Shown: positions 25,483 to 34,246, counted from the stretch's first letter. The stretch: DNA of 64,000 bases from Acidimicrobiia bacterium (GCA_040880805.1 JBBDHW010000022.1:54280-118279), one strand, 5' to 3'. The notes: generated by a model not told the origin, from the letters alone. Numbers and translations are program-made.

Positions 25483-26133
25483 CTATGTCAAGCGACGAGC
25501 CACCGCTCTGGGACCCGATTGCTCGGGACTACGAGCGTCACGCAGCGATGTCAGCGCCATGTTCGTGAGCAGCTCGGCGAGCTCGTCGTCGTCGATGCGG
25601 CTGGTGAAGTCGGCGACCGAGTTCAAGAGCCCGAACACCGCGTGCACCGCGGCGGCAGCTTCCTCGTTCGAGTAGTCGGTGCGTAGCGCCGTCACCACGT
25701 CGGTCCAGATCTCCGCGTAGTGGTGCTGCTTTCGCCGTAGCCGTCGCCGGTCCTCGTCCGGGAGGTGGTCGCTCTCCTGGGAATAGACCTTGATGATCGC
25801 TCGATCGCGGAGCGCGAAGGCAACGTGCGCGCGCACGAGCGCGTCGAGCGCAGCGGCGGGATCGGCAGCGCCGTTCACCGCGGCGCGTGCTCCCGCGAGA
25901 AGTTCGTCGACGACACGGTCGATCAGCGCGACGAGCAGCTCTTGCTTGTTGCGGAAGTGCCGGTAGATCGCGGAGCCGCTCACGCCCGCGGCCGCGCCGA
26001 TGTCGACGATGCCGACTGCATGGAATCCTCGCGCGGCGACGAGCTCCGCGGTGACGTCGAGTAGCTGGTCGTGGCGCCGGCGCCCGCGCGCGGTCGGAGC
26101 CGTGCTCGGCGCCCGCTTCAACGAATTTGGCAT
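25483..26133 (-). CDS. TetR/AcrR family regulator (AtuR-like position)
   Basis: 216 residues. The helix-turn-helix is at residues 25-65 (LLDVTAELVAARGFHAVGI, GVSGSAIYRHFRNKQELL). The ligand-binding domain ends in DDDELAELLTNMALTSL. Its ATG at 26133 shares one base with the stop of the acyl-CoA dehydrogenase gene (TGATG), so the two are co-translated. Dehydrogenase and regulator lie opposite the carboxylase operon. The palindrome at 27344 in the shared intergenic space is the natural operator, making this a likely acyl-CoA-responsive repressor of both arms. Confidence 0.9.
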   Translation of the reverse strand: MPNSLKRAPSTAPTARGRRRHDQLLDVTAELVAARGFHAVGIVDIGAAAGVSGSAIYRHFRNKQELLVALIDRVVDELLAGARAAVNGAADPAAALDALVRAHVAFALRDRAIIKVYSQESDHLPDEDRRRLRRKQHHYAEIWTDVVTALRTDYSNEEAAAAVHAVFGLLNSVADFTSRIDDDELAELLTNMALTSLRDARSPEQSGPRAVARRLT

Positions 26134-27293
26134 CAATACGACTTCGGCAGGCCGAGCGACTGCTGCGCCACGAAGTTGAGGACCATCTCCCGACTCACGG
26201 GCGCGATGCGAAGCAGCCGGAGCAACCCCCAGAGATCGGCGAGGCCGTACTCCGAGGCCATCCCGTTGCCGCCGTGGGTCTGGATGGCGGCGTCGAGGCA
26301 GTGCAGCCCGGCCTCTGCGGCCGCGTACTTCGCCATGTTCGCGGCCTCGCCCGCCGACGCGGGCTCGGCTTCTTGGTCGTGGAGCCACGCGGCTTTCGTG
26401 ATCATGAGTCGCGCGAGCTCGAGCTCGATCTTGGCGGTCGCGAGGGGGTGCGCGACACCCTGGTGCTGCCCGATCGGCACGCCCCACACTGCGCGTTCGC
26501 AGGCGTACTCCGACGCGCGCTCGAGCGCGTACCTCCCCAGCCCGGTGCAGATTGCGGCGCCGGTGATGCGTTCCGGGTTCAGCCCGGAGAACACCTGGCG
26601 CAGACCTTCGTGCTCCTCACCGAGCAGTCGGTCGCATGGCACCTGCACGTCGTCGAAGAAGAGCTGGAACTGCTTCTCGGGAGCCTTGATCTCGACCGGG
26701 ATGAACGTACGTTCGAGGCCCGGGGCATCGCGGTCGACGATGAACATCGAGAGTCGCGCGTCGCCCGTGGTCTCGTCGGTGCCGGTGCGCGCGACCACCA
26801 GCACCGCGGCCGCCTCGTCGACACCGGAGATGTACGTTTTCGTGCCGCGCAGCCGATAGGTGTCGCCGTCGCGCACCGCCGTGGTGGAGAGCCGGTGCGT
26901 GTTGGATCCCGCGTCGGGCTCGGTGATCGCGAACGCCATCTTCTCGCCCGAGCCGAGCGCGGGGAGCCACTGGCGCTTCTGCGCATCGGAGCCGAAGCGT
27001 GAGATCAGCTCGGCACAGATCGCGGCCGTGACGAGGAGCAGGAGCAGCGGGCACCCTTGCGCGGCGAGTTCCTCGCACACGATCGTGAGCTCGCTGATCC
27101 CGCCTCCGCCGCCTCCGTACTCGGGCGGGAGGTGCACGGAGAGGAAGCCGTGGTCGGCGACGGCCTGCCACAGCTCGTCGGTCTTGCCGCCGGTGCGAAC
27201 CTGCTCGGCGAAGTACGGGTGGCCGAACGGCGCCGCGAGGTCGCGCACCGCCGCCCGGATCATCTCGTGCTCGGTGCTCTCGGCGAAGTCCAC
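26133..27293 (-). CDS. Acyl-CoA dehydrogenase (citronellyl/isovaleryl-CoA type)
   Basis: 386 residues from GTG 27293. Family motifs are FAITEPDAGSNT, RLRGTKTYISGV, QTHGGNGMASEYGLADLW and LRIAPVSREM. The usual late catalytic Glu (IYEGTSE) is absent. Instead a Glu sits in helix G (LNPERITGAAI), the place used by isovaleryl-CoA dehydrogenase, which fits a branched or isoprenoid acyl-CoA. It introduces the alpha-beta double bond using FAD. In Atu clusters AtuD does this to citronellyl-CoA. A longer upstream frame is antisense to the carboxylase gene. Confidence 0.88.
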   Translation of the reverse strand: MDFAESTEHEMIRAAVRDLAAPFGHPYFAEQVRTGGKTDELWQAVADHGFLSVHLPPEYGGGGGGISELTIVCEELAAQGCPLLLLLVTAAICAELISRFGSDAQKRQWLPALGSGEKMAFAITEPDAGSNTHRLSTTAVRDGDTYRLRGTKTYISGVDEAAAVLVVARTGTDETTGDARLSMFIVDRDAPGLERTFIPVEIKAPEKQFQLFFDDVQVPCDRLLGEEHEGLRQVFSGLNPERITGAAICTGLGRYALERASEYACERAVWGVPIGQHQGVAHPLATAKIELELARLMITKAAWLHDQEAEPASAGEAANMAKYAAAEAGLHCLDAAIQTHGGNGMASEYGLADLWGLLRLLRIAPVSREMVLNFVAQQSLGLPKSY

Positions 27294-27343
27294 GTGTCGC
27301 TGCTTCTGGCTCAGCTCGCTTCTGGCCGCTTCTTGCGCCGCAA

Positions 27344-27363
27344 ATGTGATTCGTGAATAACAT
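27344..27363. promoter_or_regulatory. Candidate TetR operator between divergent arms
   Basis: ATGTGATTC-GT-GAATAACAT: two 9-bp arms matching at 8 of 9 positions, in an AT-rich patch of otherwise GC-rich DNA. It covers the plus-strand -10 box and lies 51 bp upstream of the dehydrogenase start, as expected for a site controlling both directions. Confidence 0.6.
27358..27363 (+). promoter_or_regulatory. -10 box of carboxylase operon
   Basis: TAACAT, 5 nt before GTG 27369, inside the right arm of the palindrome. Confidence 0.4.
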
Positions 27364-27368
27364 ACTGC

Positions 27369-28967
27369 GTGCCCGTCATCGCTTCCAAGATCGACGCGAG
27401 TGGCGACACGTACCTCGCCAACCGTGCCGGCCTCGTCCAGCTGCTCGCCGCGCACGAGGAACAGCTCGAACTGGCACGCGGCGGTGGGGGAGCGCGCTAT
27501 GTCGAACGCCACCGCGCCCGCGGGAAACTGACCGCGCGAGAACGGATCGAGCTGTTGCTCGACCAGGGCTCGCCGTTCCTCGAGCTCTCGCCGCTCGCGG
27601 CGTGGGGCTCGCCGTTCCACGTCGGCGCGAGCATCGTCACCGGAGTGGGCGTGGTGTCGGGCTTGGAGTGCGTGATCATCGCCCACGACCCAACCGTCCG
27701 CGGCGGATCCATGAACCCCTACACGCTGAAGAAGAACCTGCGCGCGCTCGAGATCGCACGCGTGAACCGGCTCCCGCTGGTCAACCTCGTGGAGTCGGGT
27801 GGCGCCGACCTGCCCACGCAGGCCGACCTCTTCGTGCCGGCGGGGCAGATCTTCCGCGACCTCACGCTGCTCTCCGGTCTCGGCATCCCGACGATCGCGC
27901 TCGTGTTCGGCAATTCGACGGCGGGTGGCGCGTACGTACCCGGCATGTGCGACTACTCGGTGCTCGTCGACCAGCGGGCAAAGGTGTTTCTCGGCGGACC
28001 ACCGCTCGTGAAGATGGCCACCGGCGAGGAGTCCGACGACGAGGAGCTCGGCGGGGCGGCGATGCATGCGCGCATCTCCGGGCTCGCCGACTACTTCGCG
28101 CGTGACGAGCTCGACTGCATCCGCATCGGGCGGGAGATCGTCGCCGACCTCAACTGGCGCAAGCTCGGTCCCGCACCCACCCGCGCCGCGGACGAGCCGA
28201 TCCATGATCCCGACGAGCTCCTCGGCATCGCGTCAGTCGACCTCCGGGTGCCCTTCGACCCGCGGGAGGTGCTCGCGCGGGTCGTCGACGGCTCACGCTT
28301 CGATGAGTACAAAGCCGGCTACGGCACCAGCCTGGTCGCGGGGTGGGCGTCGATCCACGGCTACCCGGTCGGCGTGCTCGCCAACGCGCAGGGCGTGCTG
28401 TTCATGGCGGAGAGCAAGAAGGCAACCGAGTTCATCATGCTCGCCAACCAGATCGACACGCCGCTCGTGTTCCTCCAGAACACCACCGGCTACATGGTGG
28501 GGCGCGAGTACGAGCAGGCCGGGATGATCAAGGACGGCGCCAAGATGATCAACGCGGTCACGAACAGCACCGTGCCGCACCTCACGGTGATGATGGGCGC
28601 ATCGTACGGTGCCGGGAACTACGGAATGTGTGGTCGCGCGTACGGACCGCGGTTCCTGTTCGCGTGGCCGAGCGCGAAGATGGCGGTGATGGGCCCGCAA
28701 CAGCTCGCGGGGGTGCTGTCGATCGTGGCGCGCGAGTCGGCGGAGGCGGGCGCGCGCGACTTCGACGAGGACGCCGACCGCGCGCAACGGCAGTCGATCG
28801 AGGAGCAGATCGAGCGCGAGTCGCACGCGTTCTTCACCAGCGGGAAGATTTACGACGACGGCGTGATCGATCCGCGTGACACGCGCACCGCGCTCGGCAT
28901 CGCACTGTCGGCCGTGCACTCCAACGTCGTCGAGGGCCGCCGCGGCTGGGGCGTCTTCCGGATGTGA
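27369..28967 (+). CDS. Acyl-CoA carboxylase, carboxyltransferase subunit (methylcrotonyl/geranyl-CoA type)
   Basis: 532 residues from GTG 27369. NSTAGGAYVPGMCDYSVLV, FLGGPPLVKMATGEE, TTGYMVGREYEQAGMIKDGAKM and GNYGMCGRAYGPRFLFAWP follow methylcrotonyl- and geranyl-CoA carboxylase beta subunits rather than propionyl-CoA carboxylase. It moves CO2 from biotin to the gamma carbon of a 3-methyl-2-enoyl-CoA. First gene of a tight operon with the biotin subunit (28981) and enoyl-CoA hydratase (30918). Whether the substrate is C5 or C10 cannot be read with confidence. Confidence 0.9.
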   Translation: MPVIASKIDASGDTYLANRAGLVQLLAAHEEQLELARGGGGARYVERHRARGKLTARERIELLLDQGSPFLELSPLAAWGSPFHVGASIVTGVGVVSGLECVIIAHDPTVRGGSMNPYTLKKNLRALEIARVNRLPLVNLVESGGADLPTQADLFVPAGQIFRDLTLLSGLGIPTIALVFGNSTAGGAYVPGMCDYSVLVDQRAKVFLGGPPLVKMATGEESDDEELGGAAMHARISGLADYFARDELDCIRIGREIVADLNWRKLGPAPTRAADEPIHDPDELLGIASVDLRVPFDPREVLARVVDGSRFDEYKAGYGTSLVAGWASIHGYPVGVLANAQGVLFMAESKKATEFIMLANQIDTPLVFLQNTTGYMVGREYEQAGMIKDGAKMINAVTNSTVPHLTVMMGASYGAGNYGMCGRAYGPRFLFAWPSAKMAVMGPQQLAGVLSIVARESAEAGARDFDEDADRAQRQSIEEQIERESHAFFTSGKIYDDGVIDPRDTRTALGIALSAVHSNVVEGRRGWGVFRM

Positions 28968-28980
28968 CGGTGACTTGAGC

Positions 28981-30921
28981 GTGCGCATCACGAAGCTGCT
29001 CGTGGCCAACCGCGGCGAGATCGCCTGCCGCGTGATGCGGACCGCGCGCGATCTCGGCATCCGAACCGTCGCGGTGTTCTCCGACCCCGACGAGCGCGCG
29101 CGGTTCGTTGCCATGGCCGACGAGGCGGTGCGCCTGCCCGGGAACGCTGCGACCGACACCTACCTTCGCGGCGACCTCATCGTCGACGCAGCGCGGCGAA
29201 CCGGAGCCGAGGCGGTGCATCCCGGATATGGGTTCCTGTCCGAGGATGCTGCGTTCTCCCGCGCGTGCGAAGACGCCGGCATCGTGTTCGTGGGGCCGCC
29301 CGCTTCGGTCGTCGAGGCGATGGGCTCGAAGCTCGAGGCGAAGCGCCTGATGGCCGCCGCGGGTGTGCCCGTCCTTCCAGGGGCGACCGTCGACGCGGCC
29401 GACGAGGTGGGGTACCCGCTGCTCGTGAAAGCCGCGTTCGGCGGCGGTGGGCGCGGCATGCGCGTGGTCACGTCACCCCACGAGCTCGCGGATGCGGTCG
29501 ACTCCGCGCAGCGTGAAGCTGCATCCGCGTTCGGTGACGGCACCGTGTTCCTCGAACGATTCGTGGAGCGACCGCGCCATGTCGAGGTGCAGGTGTTCGC
29601 CGACCAGCAGGGCTCGGTCGTGCATCTGTTCGAGCGGGAGTGTTCGATCCAGCGTCGTCATCAGAAGATCGTCGAGGAGGCTCCGTGCGTCGCGCTCGAC
29701 GACGCGCAGCGCGGGGAGCTGTGCGAAGCCGCGGTCAGCGCCGCGAAAGCGATCGGCTACGTGAATGCCGGAACCGTCGAGTTCCTCCTCGATGAGGAGG
29801 ACCGGTTCTGGTTCCTCGAGGTGAACACACGGCTTCAGGTCGAGCACCCCGTCACCGAGCTCGTCACCGGGCTCGACCTCGTCGCGCTGCAGCTCGCGGT
29901 CGCGCAGGGGGAGCCGCTGCCACCCGAGGTGTACGCAGTGCCGATGTCGGGTCACGCGATCGAGGCGCGCGTCTACGCCGAGGACGTCGCCGCCGGCTAC
30001 CTCCCGGTGAGCGGCACCCTGCACCGGTTCCGCATCCCCGAACACGTTGGTGTGCGCGTCGACGCGGGCTACGCCGCCGGCTCGGTCGTGAGCCCGTTCT
30101 ACGACGCGCTGCTCGCCAAGGTGATCGCGTGGGCGCCCACGCGCGAGGCGGCGGTGCAGCGACTGTCGAGCGCGCTCGCGTCGGCGGAGCTCCACGGCCC
30201 CGTCACCAACCGCGACCTGCTTGTCCGCGTGTTGGAGGACGACGACTTCCTCGCCGGACGCATCGACACCGGCTTCCTCGAGCGCCTCGCTCCTGTCGAC
30301 GATGGACCGCGCGCCCGAGTCGTCGCGCACCACGCGATTGCGGCCGCGCTCGCAGCGCGCGCCGAACGTCGCGCGTATTCGCCATTGGCACGCGGCATCC
30401 CTGCCGGTTGGCGCAACGTCGGCCCCGCGATGCAACCCGAAGTGTTCGAAGAGGGCGACGTACGCGTGGAAGTTCGCCTCGAGCTTGCGTCAGTTCGGGT
30501 GGACGGGGTCGAGCGTGAGGTGAGGGTCTTCGACGCGCGTCCGGATGCCGTCGACGTCGAGATCGACGACGGACGGCGTCGCTATTCGGTGCAGCGGGTC
30601 GGCGACACGGTGTACGTCGACAGCTCGCTCGGCGCGTCGGCGCTGCACGTGGTCGACCGGTTCCCGGTGGTGGAGGAAGATGCCGCGCCGGGCTCGCTGC
30701 TCGCGCCGCTTCCGGGGAGTGCGGTCCAGGTCGCAGTCGTCGTCGGTCAGCGGGTCACCGCGGGCGACGTGCTCGTCGTGCTCGAGGCGATGAAGATGGA
30801 GCACACGGTGCGGGCGCCATTCGACGGCACCGTCACCGAGGTGCGCGTCGAACTGGGCGAGCAGGTCGACAGCGGCGACGTGCTCGTCGTCGTCGAGCCT
30901 GGCGAAGGCGGGGATGCATGA
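28981..30921 (+). CDS. Acyl-CoA carboxylase, biotin carboxylase / biotin carrier subunit
   Basis: 646 residues from GTG 28981 (TTG 28975 possible). The biotin carboxylase domain runs from LLVANRGEIACRV through the ATP-grasp loop AFGGGGRGMRV and the catalytic FLEVNTRLQVEHPVTE. A middle BT-like domain follows. The C-terminal carrier domain has EAMKMEH with the biotinylated Lys. This is the alpha subunit for the carboxyltransferase at 27369. The stop overlaps the next start (ATGA). Confidence 0.93.
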   Translation: MRITKLLVANRGEIACRVMRTARDLGIRTVAVFSDPDERARFVAMADEAVRLPGNAATDTYLRGDLIVDAARRTGAEAVHPGYGFLSEDAAFSRACEDAGIVFVGPPASVVEAMGSKLEAKRLMAAAGVPVLPGATVDAADEVGYPLLVKAAFGGGGRGMRVVTSPHELADAVDSAQREAASAFGDGTVFLERFVERPRHVEVQVFADQQGSVVHLFERECSIQRRHQKIVEEAPCVALDDAQRGELCEAAVSAAKAIGYVNAGTVEFLLDEEDRFWFLEVNTRLQVEHPVTELVTGLDLVALQLAVAQGEPLPPEVYAVPMSGHAIEARVYAEDVAAGYLPVSGTLHRFRIPEHVGVRVDAGYAAGSVVSPFYDALLAKVIAWAPTREAAVQRLSSALASAELHGPVTNRDLLVRVLEDDDFLAGRIDTGFLERLAPVDDGPRARVVAHHAIAAALAARAERRAYSPLARGIPAGWRNVGPAMQPEVFEEGDVRVEVRLELASVRVDGVEREVRVFDARPDAVDVEIDDGRRRYSVQRVGDTVYVDSSLGASALHVVDRFPVVEEDAAPGSLLAPLPGSAVQVAVVVGQRVTAGDVLVVLEAMKMEHTVRAPFDGTVTEVRVELGEQVDSGDVLVVVEPGEGGDA

Positions 30922-31679
30922 GCGTCATCTACGAGGTGGTGCGCGGCGTCGCCTGGGCAACGATCGACCGCGCGGAAGCGTCGAACGCGCTCAACGAGAG
31001 CGTGCGCTCCGGGCTGTTCGATGCTGCCGAGCGCTTCAACGCCGACGACACCGCGCTCGTGCTCGTGCTCACCGGCGCCGGCGATCGCGCGTTCTGCGCC
31101 GGTGGTGACCTGAAGGAGATGGCCGAGACCACCCTGCAGGTTCCGCCGCCCGACTTCGTCCCTCAGTTCGGACGCAACATCGAGGTCACGAAGCCAACGA
31201 TCTCCGCGGTCAACGGTGTTGCCTACGCGGGCGGTTTCTTGCTCGCGATGATGTGCGACCTCTGCGTCGCCGCGGAACACGCTCGGTTCGCGATCACCGA
31301 GGCCAAGGTTGGGCGCGGAGTGCCGTGGGGAGTGCGATTGCCGTGGCTGCTCCCGCCGCGCGTCGCCATGCAACTCTTGCTGACCGGCGACCCCATCGAC
31401 GCGCGCCGCGCCTATGAGCTCGGTCTCGTGAACGAGGTGGTACCGACGGCCGAGCTGCGCGGCACTGCGCAGCGCCTCGGCGAGACGATTGCCGCGAACG
31501 CGCCGCTCTCGGTCGCGGCCGCGAAGCAGATGATCCGTCGCGACGTGTGGGACGCCCGTGGCACTGACGCGTTCGATTGGGCCGAGCACCTCTGGGAGTC
31601 GGTATATCGGAGCAAGGACGCGCAGGAGGGGCCCCGTGCCTTCCGCGAACGGCGTCCGCCGCGCTGGCAGGGGAAGTAA
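30918..31679 (+). CDS. Enoyl-CoA hydratase/isomerase (AtuE/LiuC-like position)
   Basis: 253 residues from ATG 30918, overlapping the upstream stop. Crotonase motifs: RAFCAGGDLKEM (oxyanion hole), NGVAYAGGFLLAMMCDLCVA and ITEAKVGRGVPWG. In the Atu and Liu pathways the hydratase adds water to the carboxylated product, giving a 3-hydroxy-3-methylglutaryl-type CoA. Position after both carboxylase subunits supports that role; isomerase activity cannot be excluded. Confidence 0.87.
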   Translation: MSVIYEVVRGVAWATIDRAEASNALNESVRSGLFDAAERFNADDTALVLVLTGAGDRAFCAGGDLKEMAETTLQVPPPDFVPQFGRNIEVTKPTISAVNGVAYAGGFLLAMMCDLCVAAEHARFAITEAKVGRGVPWGVRLPWLLPPRVAMQLLLTGDPIDARRAYELGLVNEVVPTAELRGTAQRLGETIAANAPLSVAAAKQMIRRDVWDARGTDAFDWAEHLWESVYRSKDAQEGPRAFRERRPPRWQGK

Positions 31680-31684
31680 TCGGA

Positions 31685-32488
31685 ATGGGGGTCGACATGC
31701 ACGCGCTCGCCGACGACCTCGTGTCCGAGACGCGCGCGCTCGAGGGGTTGCTCGATCCGCTCACGGAAGCCGAGTGGGAAAGCGCGACCCCGGCCGAGGG
31801 CTGGTCGATCCGCGACCAGGTGAGCCACCTTGCATACTTCGATGAAGCGGCCACGTTGTCAGCAGTTGACCCCGACGCGTTCCGGCACGCAGCCGAAGCG
31901 GAGCTCGCCGACATCGACGCGTTCACCGCGCGCGTCGCGGCCGAGCATCGCGATCGAACGGGCGAAGAGCAGTTGGCATGCTTCCGTGATGTGCGGGCGC
32001 GCATGATCGACGTCATGGCGACGCTCGATCCCTCGCTTCGGGTCCCGTGGTACGGATCGGAGATGAGCGCGGCGTCGTCGCTCACCGCGCGGATCATGGA
32101 GACGTGGGCCCACGGTCAGGACGTTGCCGACGCGCTCGCGACCACGCGCGCCCCCACGCCCACGTTGCAGCACGTCGCGTTCCTCGGGGTGCGCGCGTTC
32201 GCCAACAGCTATCGGACGCGTGGCCTGCCGGTGCCCGACACCGAGGTGCGCGTCGTGCTCCACGGTCCTGCGGGCGAGACCTGGTCGTGGGGACCCGACA
32301 CTGCGAGCAACCGCGTGGAGGGGCCCGCGTTCGACTTCTGCCTGGTCGTCACGCAGCGTCGCCACGTCGACGACACTGCGCTCCGATGTACGGGTGACAT
32401 CGCGATCGAGTGGATGACGATCGCGCAGGCGTTCGCGGGGCCACCCGGCATCGGGCGTCGCCCCGGACAGTTCGCGGGCAACTCATGA
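31685..32488 (+). CDS. DinB/maleylpyruvate-isomerase-like metal-binding protein (TIGR03084-like)
   Basis: 267 residues from ATG 31685 (ATG 31697 possible). The N-terminal four-helix DinB-type domain has WSIRDQVSHLAYFDE and METWAHGQDVADAL, supplying the metal-binding His residues. The C-terminal 90 residues form a small alpha/beta domain with VTQRRHVDD. Relatives use a divalent metal and often mycothiol. It is frequent beside AtuA-type genes in actinomycetes, role unknown. It lies 5 bp after the hydratase gene and its stop overlaps the next ATG. Confidence 0.8.
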   Translation: MGVDMHALADDLVSETRALEGLLDPLTEAEWESATPAEGWSIRDQVSHLAYFDEAATLSAVDPDAFRHAAEAELADIDAFTARVAAEHRDRTGEEQLACFRDVRARMIDVMATLDPSLRVPWYGSEMSAASSLTARIMETWAHGQDVADALATTRAPTPTLQHVAFLGVRAFANSYRTRGLPVPDTEVRVVLHGPAGETWSWGPDTASNRVEGPAFDFCLVVTQRRHVDDTALRCTGDIAIEWMTIAQAFAGPPGIGRRPGQFAGNS

Positions 32489-34206
32489 GGCCCGTCAACA
32501 TCGCCAACAGCTCAGGCTTCTACGGCGACCGGCTCACCGCACCCCGCGAGATGCTGAGCGGCGAGCTCCCGGTCGACGTGCTCACCGGCGACTACCTCGC
32601 CGAGCTCACCATGCTCATCCTCTGGAAGGCGCAACAGCGGGATCCGGACGCAGGCTACGCACGCACCTTCCTCACGCAGATGGAACAGGTGCTCGGCACC
32701 TGCCTCGACCGCGGCATCAAGGTCGTCACCAACGCCGGTGGTCTCAACCCGCGCGCGCTCGCCGACCGGTTGCGGGAACTGGGCGAGCGACTCGGCGTGC
32801 GGCTGGAGCTGGCGGTGGTCGAGGGTGACGACATCCTCGACCGGATCCCGGAATTGCAGCAGGCGGGTGTGCCGTTCTCGCACCTCGACTCCGGCGTGGC
32901 GCTGGCGGACGCGGGGGTGAAGCCCGCGACCGCCAACGCGTACCTCGGAGGATGGGGGATCGCGACCGCGCTTGCCGCCGGTGCCGACGTCGTGGTCTGC
33001 GGTCGTGTCACCGATGCCGCGCTCACGGTCGGGCCCGCGGCGTGGTGGCACGAGTGGGCGCGCGACGACTGGGACGCGCTCGCGGGTGCGGTGGTGGCGG
33101 GGCACGTGATCGAGTGCGGCCCGCAGACCACGGGCGGGAACTACCCGTTCCTCGACGAGCTCGCGCCCGGCTACCCCGGTTTCCCGATCGCGGAGGTCGA
33201 TGCCGACGGGTCGTGCGTGATCACCAAGCAACCCGGCACCGGCGGGGCCGTCACCGTCGGCACCGTCTCGGCACAGCTGCTCTACGAGATCGACGCACCG
33301 CGCTACGCGAGTCCCGACGTTGTCGCGCGCTTCGACACGATCCGGCTCGAGCAGGTCGATCGCGATCGCGTGCGCATCAGCGATGTGCGGGGAGAACCAC
33401 CGTCGCGCACGCTGAAGGTCGCGATCAACTACCCGGGCGGCTATCGCAACACCATGACGATGGTGCTCACCGGGCTCGACATCGAACGGAAGGCCGCGCA
33501 CGCGGAGACGTTGCTGTTCGAGATCCTCGGTGGACGCGAGCAGTTCGACGCGGTCGACGTCCAACTGATCGGCATGGATCGGCTGCGAGTCACGGTGAAG
33601 GACCGGGATCCGGGCAAGGTCGGGCGCCGGTTCTCGAACGCGGTCACCGAGCTGGCGCTCGCGAGCTACGCCGGGTTCTTCACCACCACGCCGCCCGGGC
33701 CCGAGTCCGAGTTCGGCGTGTACTGGCCCACATTGGTGCCGGTGCACGCGGTCGAGCACACGGTCGTGCTCCCCGACGGCACGCGCGTCGTGATCGACCC
33801 ACCCCCTCCTCCCGTTTTGGCGTCAGCAGGTCGCGCGCTCTGCGACTCAGTGACGCCAAAACGGTTCGTGGGAACGACCGACCGCGTTCCGCTGGGGGCG
33901 GTGTGCGGCGCGCGGTCGGGTGACAAGGGCGGTAACGCGAACGTGGGGCTCTGGGCGCGCACTGACGGCGCGTACGAGTGGCTGCACGCGTACCTCACCG
34001 TCGACCGGTTCCGTTCGCTCGTCCCGGAAGCCGCCGCGCTCGCCATCGAGCGCTACGAGCTTCCCAACCTGCGCGCCCTCAACTTCGTGGTGAAGGGTTT
34101 GCTCGGTGAGGGCGTCGCCTCCTCGGTTCGCTACGACCCGCAGGCGAAAGGGCTCGGGGAGTACGTGCGCTCACGCCTCGTCGACGTGCCCATCGGCTTG
34201 GAGTAA
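32485..34206 (+). CDS. AtuA family protein (acyclic terpene utilization), two-domain form
   Basis: 573 residues from ATG 32485 (ATGA overlap). The main AtuA domain spans about residues 1-440: NIANSSGFYGDR, VTNAGGLNPRALADRL, VVCGRVTDAALTVGP, IECGPQTTGGNYPF. The C-terminal AtuA-like domain, from about residue 465, has GAVCGARSGDKGGNANVGLWART and LPNLRALNFVVKGLLGEG. AtuA is required for citronellol/geraniol growth in Pseudomonas, but its reaction is unknown. A DNA palindrome of 14-bp arms (33812-33864) encodes the linker between the domains. Confidence 0.85.
   Translation: MRPVNIANSSGFYGDRLTAPREMLSGELPVDVLTGDYLAELTMLILWKAQQRDPDAGYARTFLTQMEQVLGTCLDRGIKVVTNAGGLNPRALADRLRELGERLGVRLELAVVEGDDILDRIPELQQAGVPFSHLDSGVALADAGVKPATANAYLGGWGIATALAAGADVVVCGRVTDAALTVGPAAWWHEWARDDWDALAGAVVAGHVIECGPQTTGGNYPFLDELAPGYPGFPIAEVDADGSCVITKQPGTGGAVTVGTVSAQLLYEIDAPRYASPDVVARFDTIRLEQVDRDRVRISDVRGEPPSRTLKVAINYPGGYRNTMTMVLTGLDIERKAAHAETLLFEILGGREQFDAVDVQLIGMDRLRVTVKDRDPGKVGRRFSNAVTELALASYAGFFTTTPPGPESEFGVYWPTLVPVHAVEHTVVLPDGTRVVIDPPPPPVLASAGRALCDSVTPKRFVGTTDRVPLGAVCGARSGDKGGNANVGLWARTDGAYEWLHAYLTVDRFRSLVPEAAALAIERYELPNLRALNFVVKGLLGEGVASSVRYDPQAKGLGEYVRSRLVDVPIGLE
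33812..33864. repeat. Palindromic element within AtuA reading frame
   Basis: CCGTTTTGGCGTCA at 33812-33825 and its exact reverse complement at 33851-33864, separated by 25 nt. AT-rich arms of this kind look like an intergenic stem-loop, yet the element is translated in frame as the linker ending VLASAGRALCDSVTPKR. Confidence 0.75.
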
Positions 34207-34234
34207 TCGAACTCCGCACCGCCGAGGCAATCGG

Positions 34235-34240
34235 TAGCGT
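34235..34240 (+). promoter_or_regulatory. -10 box of phosphotransferase gene
   Basis: TAGCGT, 6 nt before GTG 34247, inside GGTAGCGTGCGCCG, which is identical to the sequence before 9351. Confidence 0.5.
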
Positions 34241-34246
34241 GCGCCG

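Noticed and set aside
27294-28205. Extension of the acyl-CoA dehydrogenase to 690 residues
   Set aside because: The added part is antisense to the carboxyltransferase gene and has no homology; the dehydrogenase fold starts at GTG 27293.
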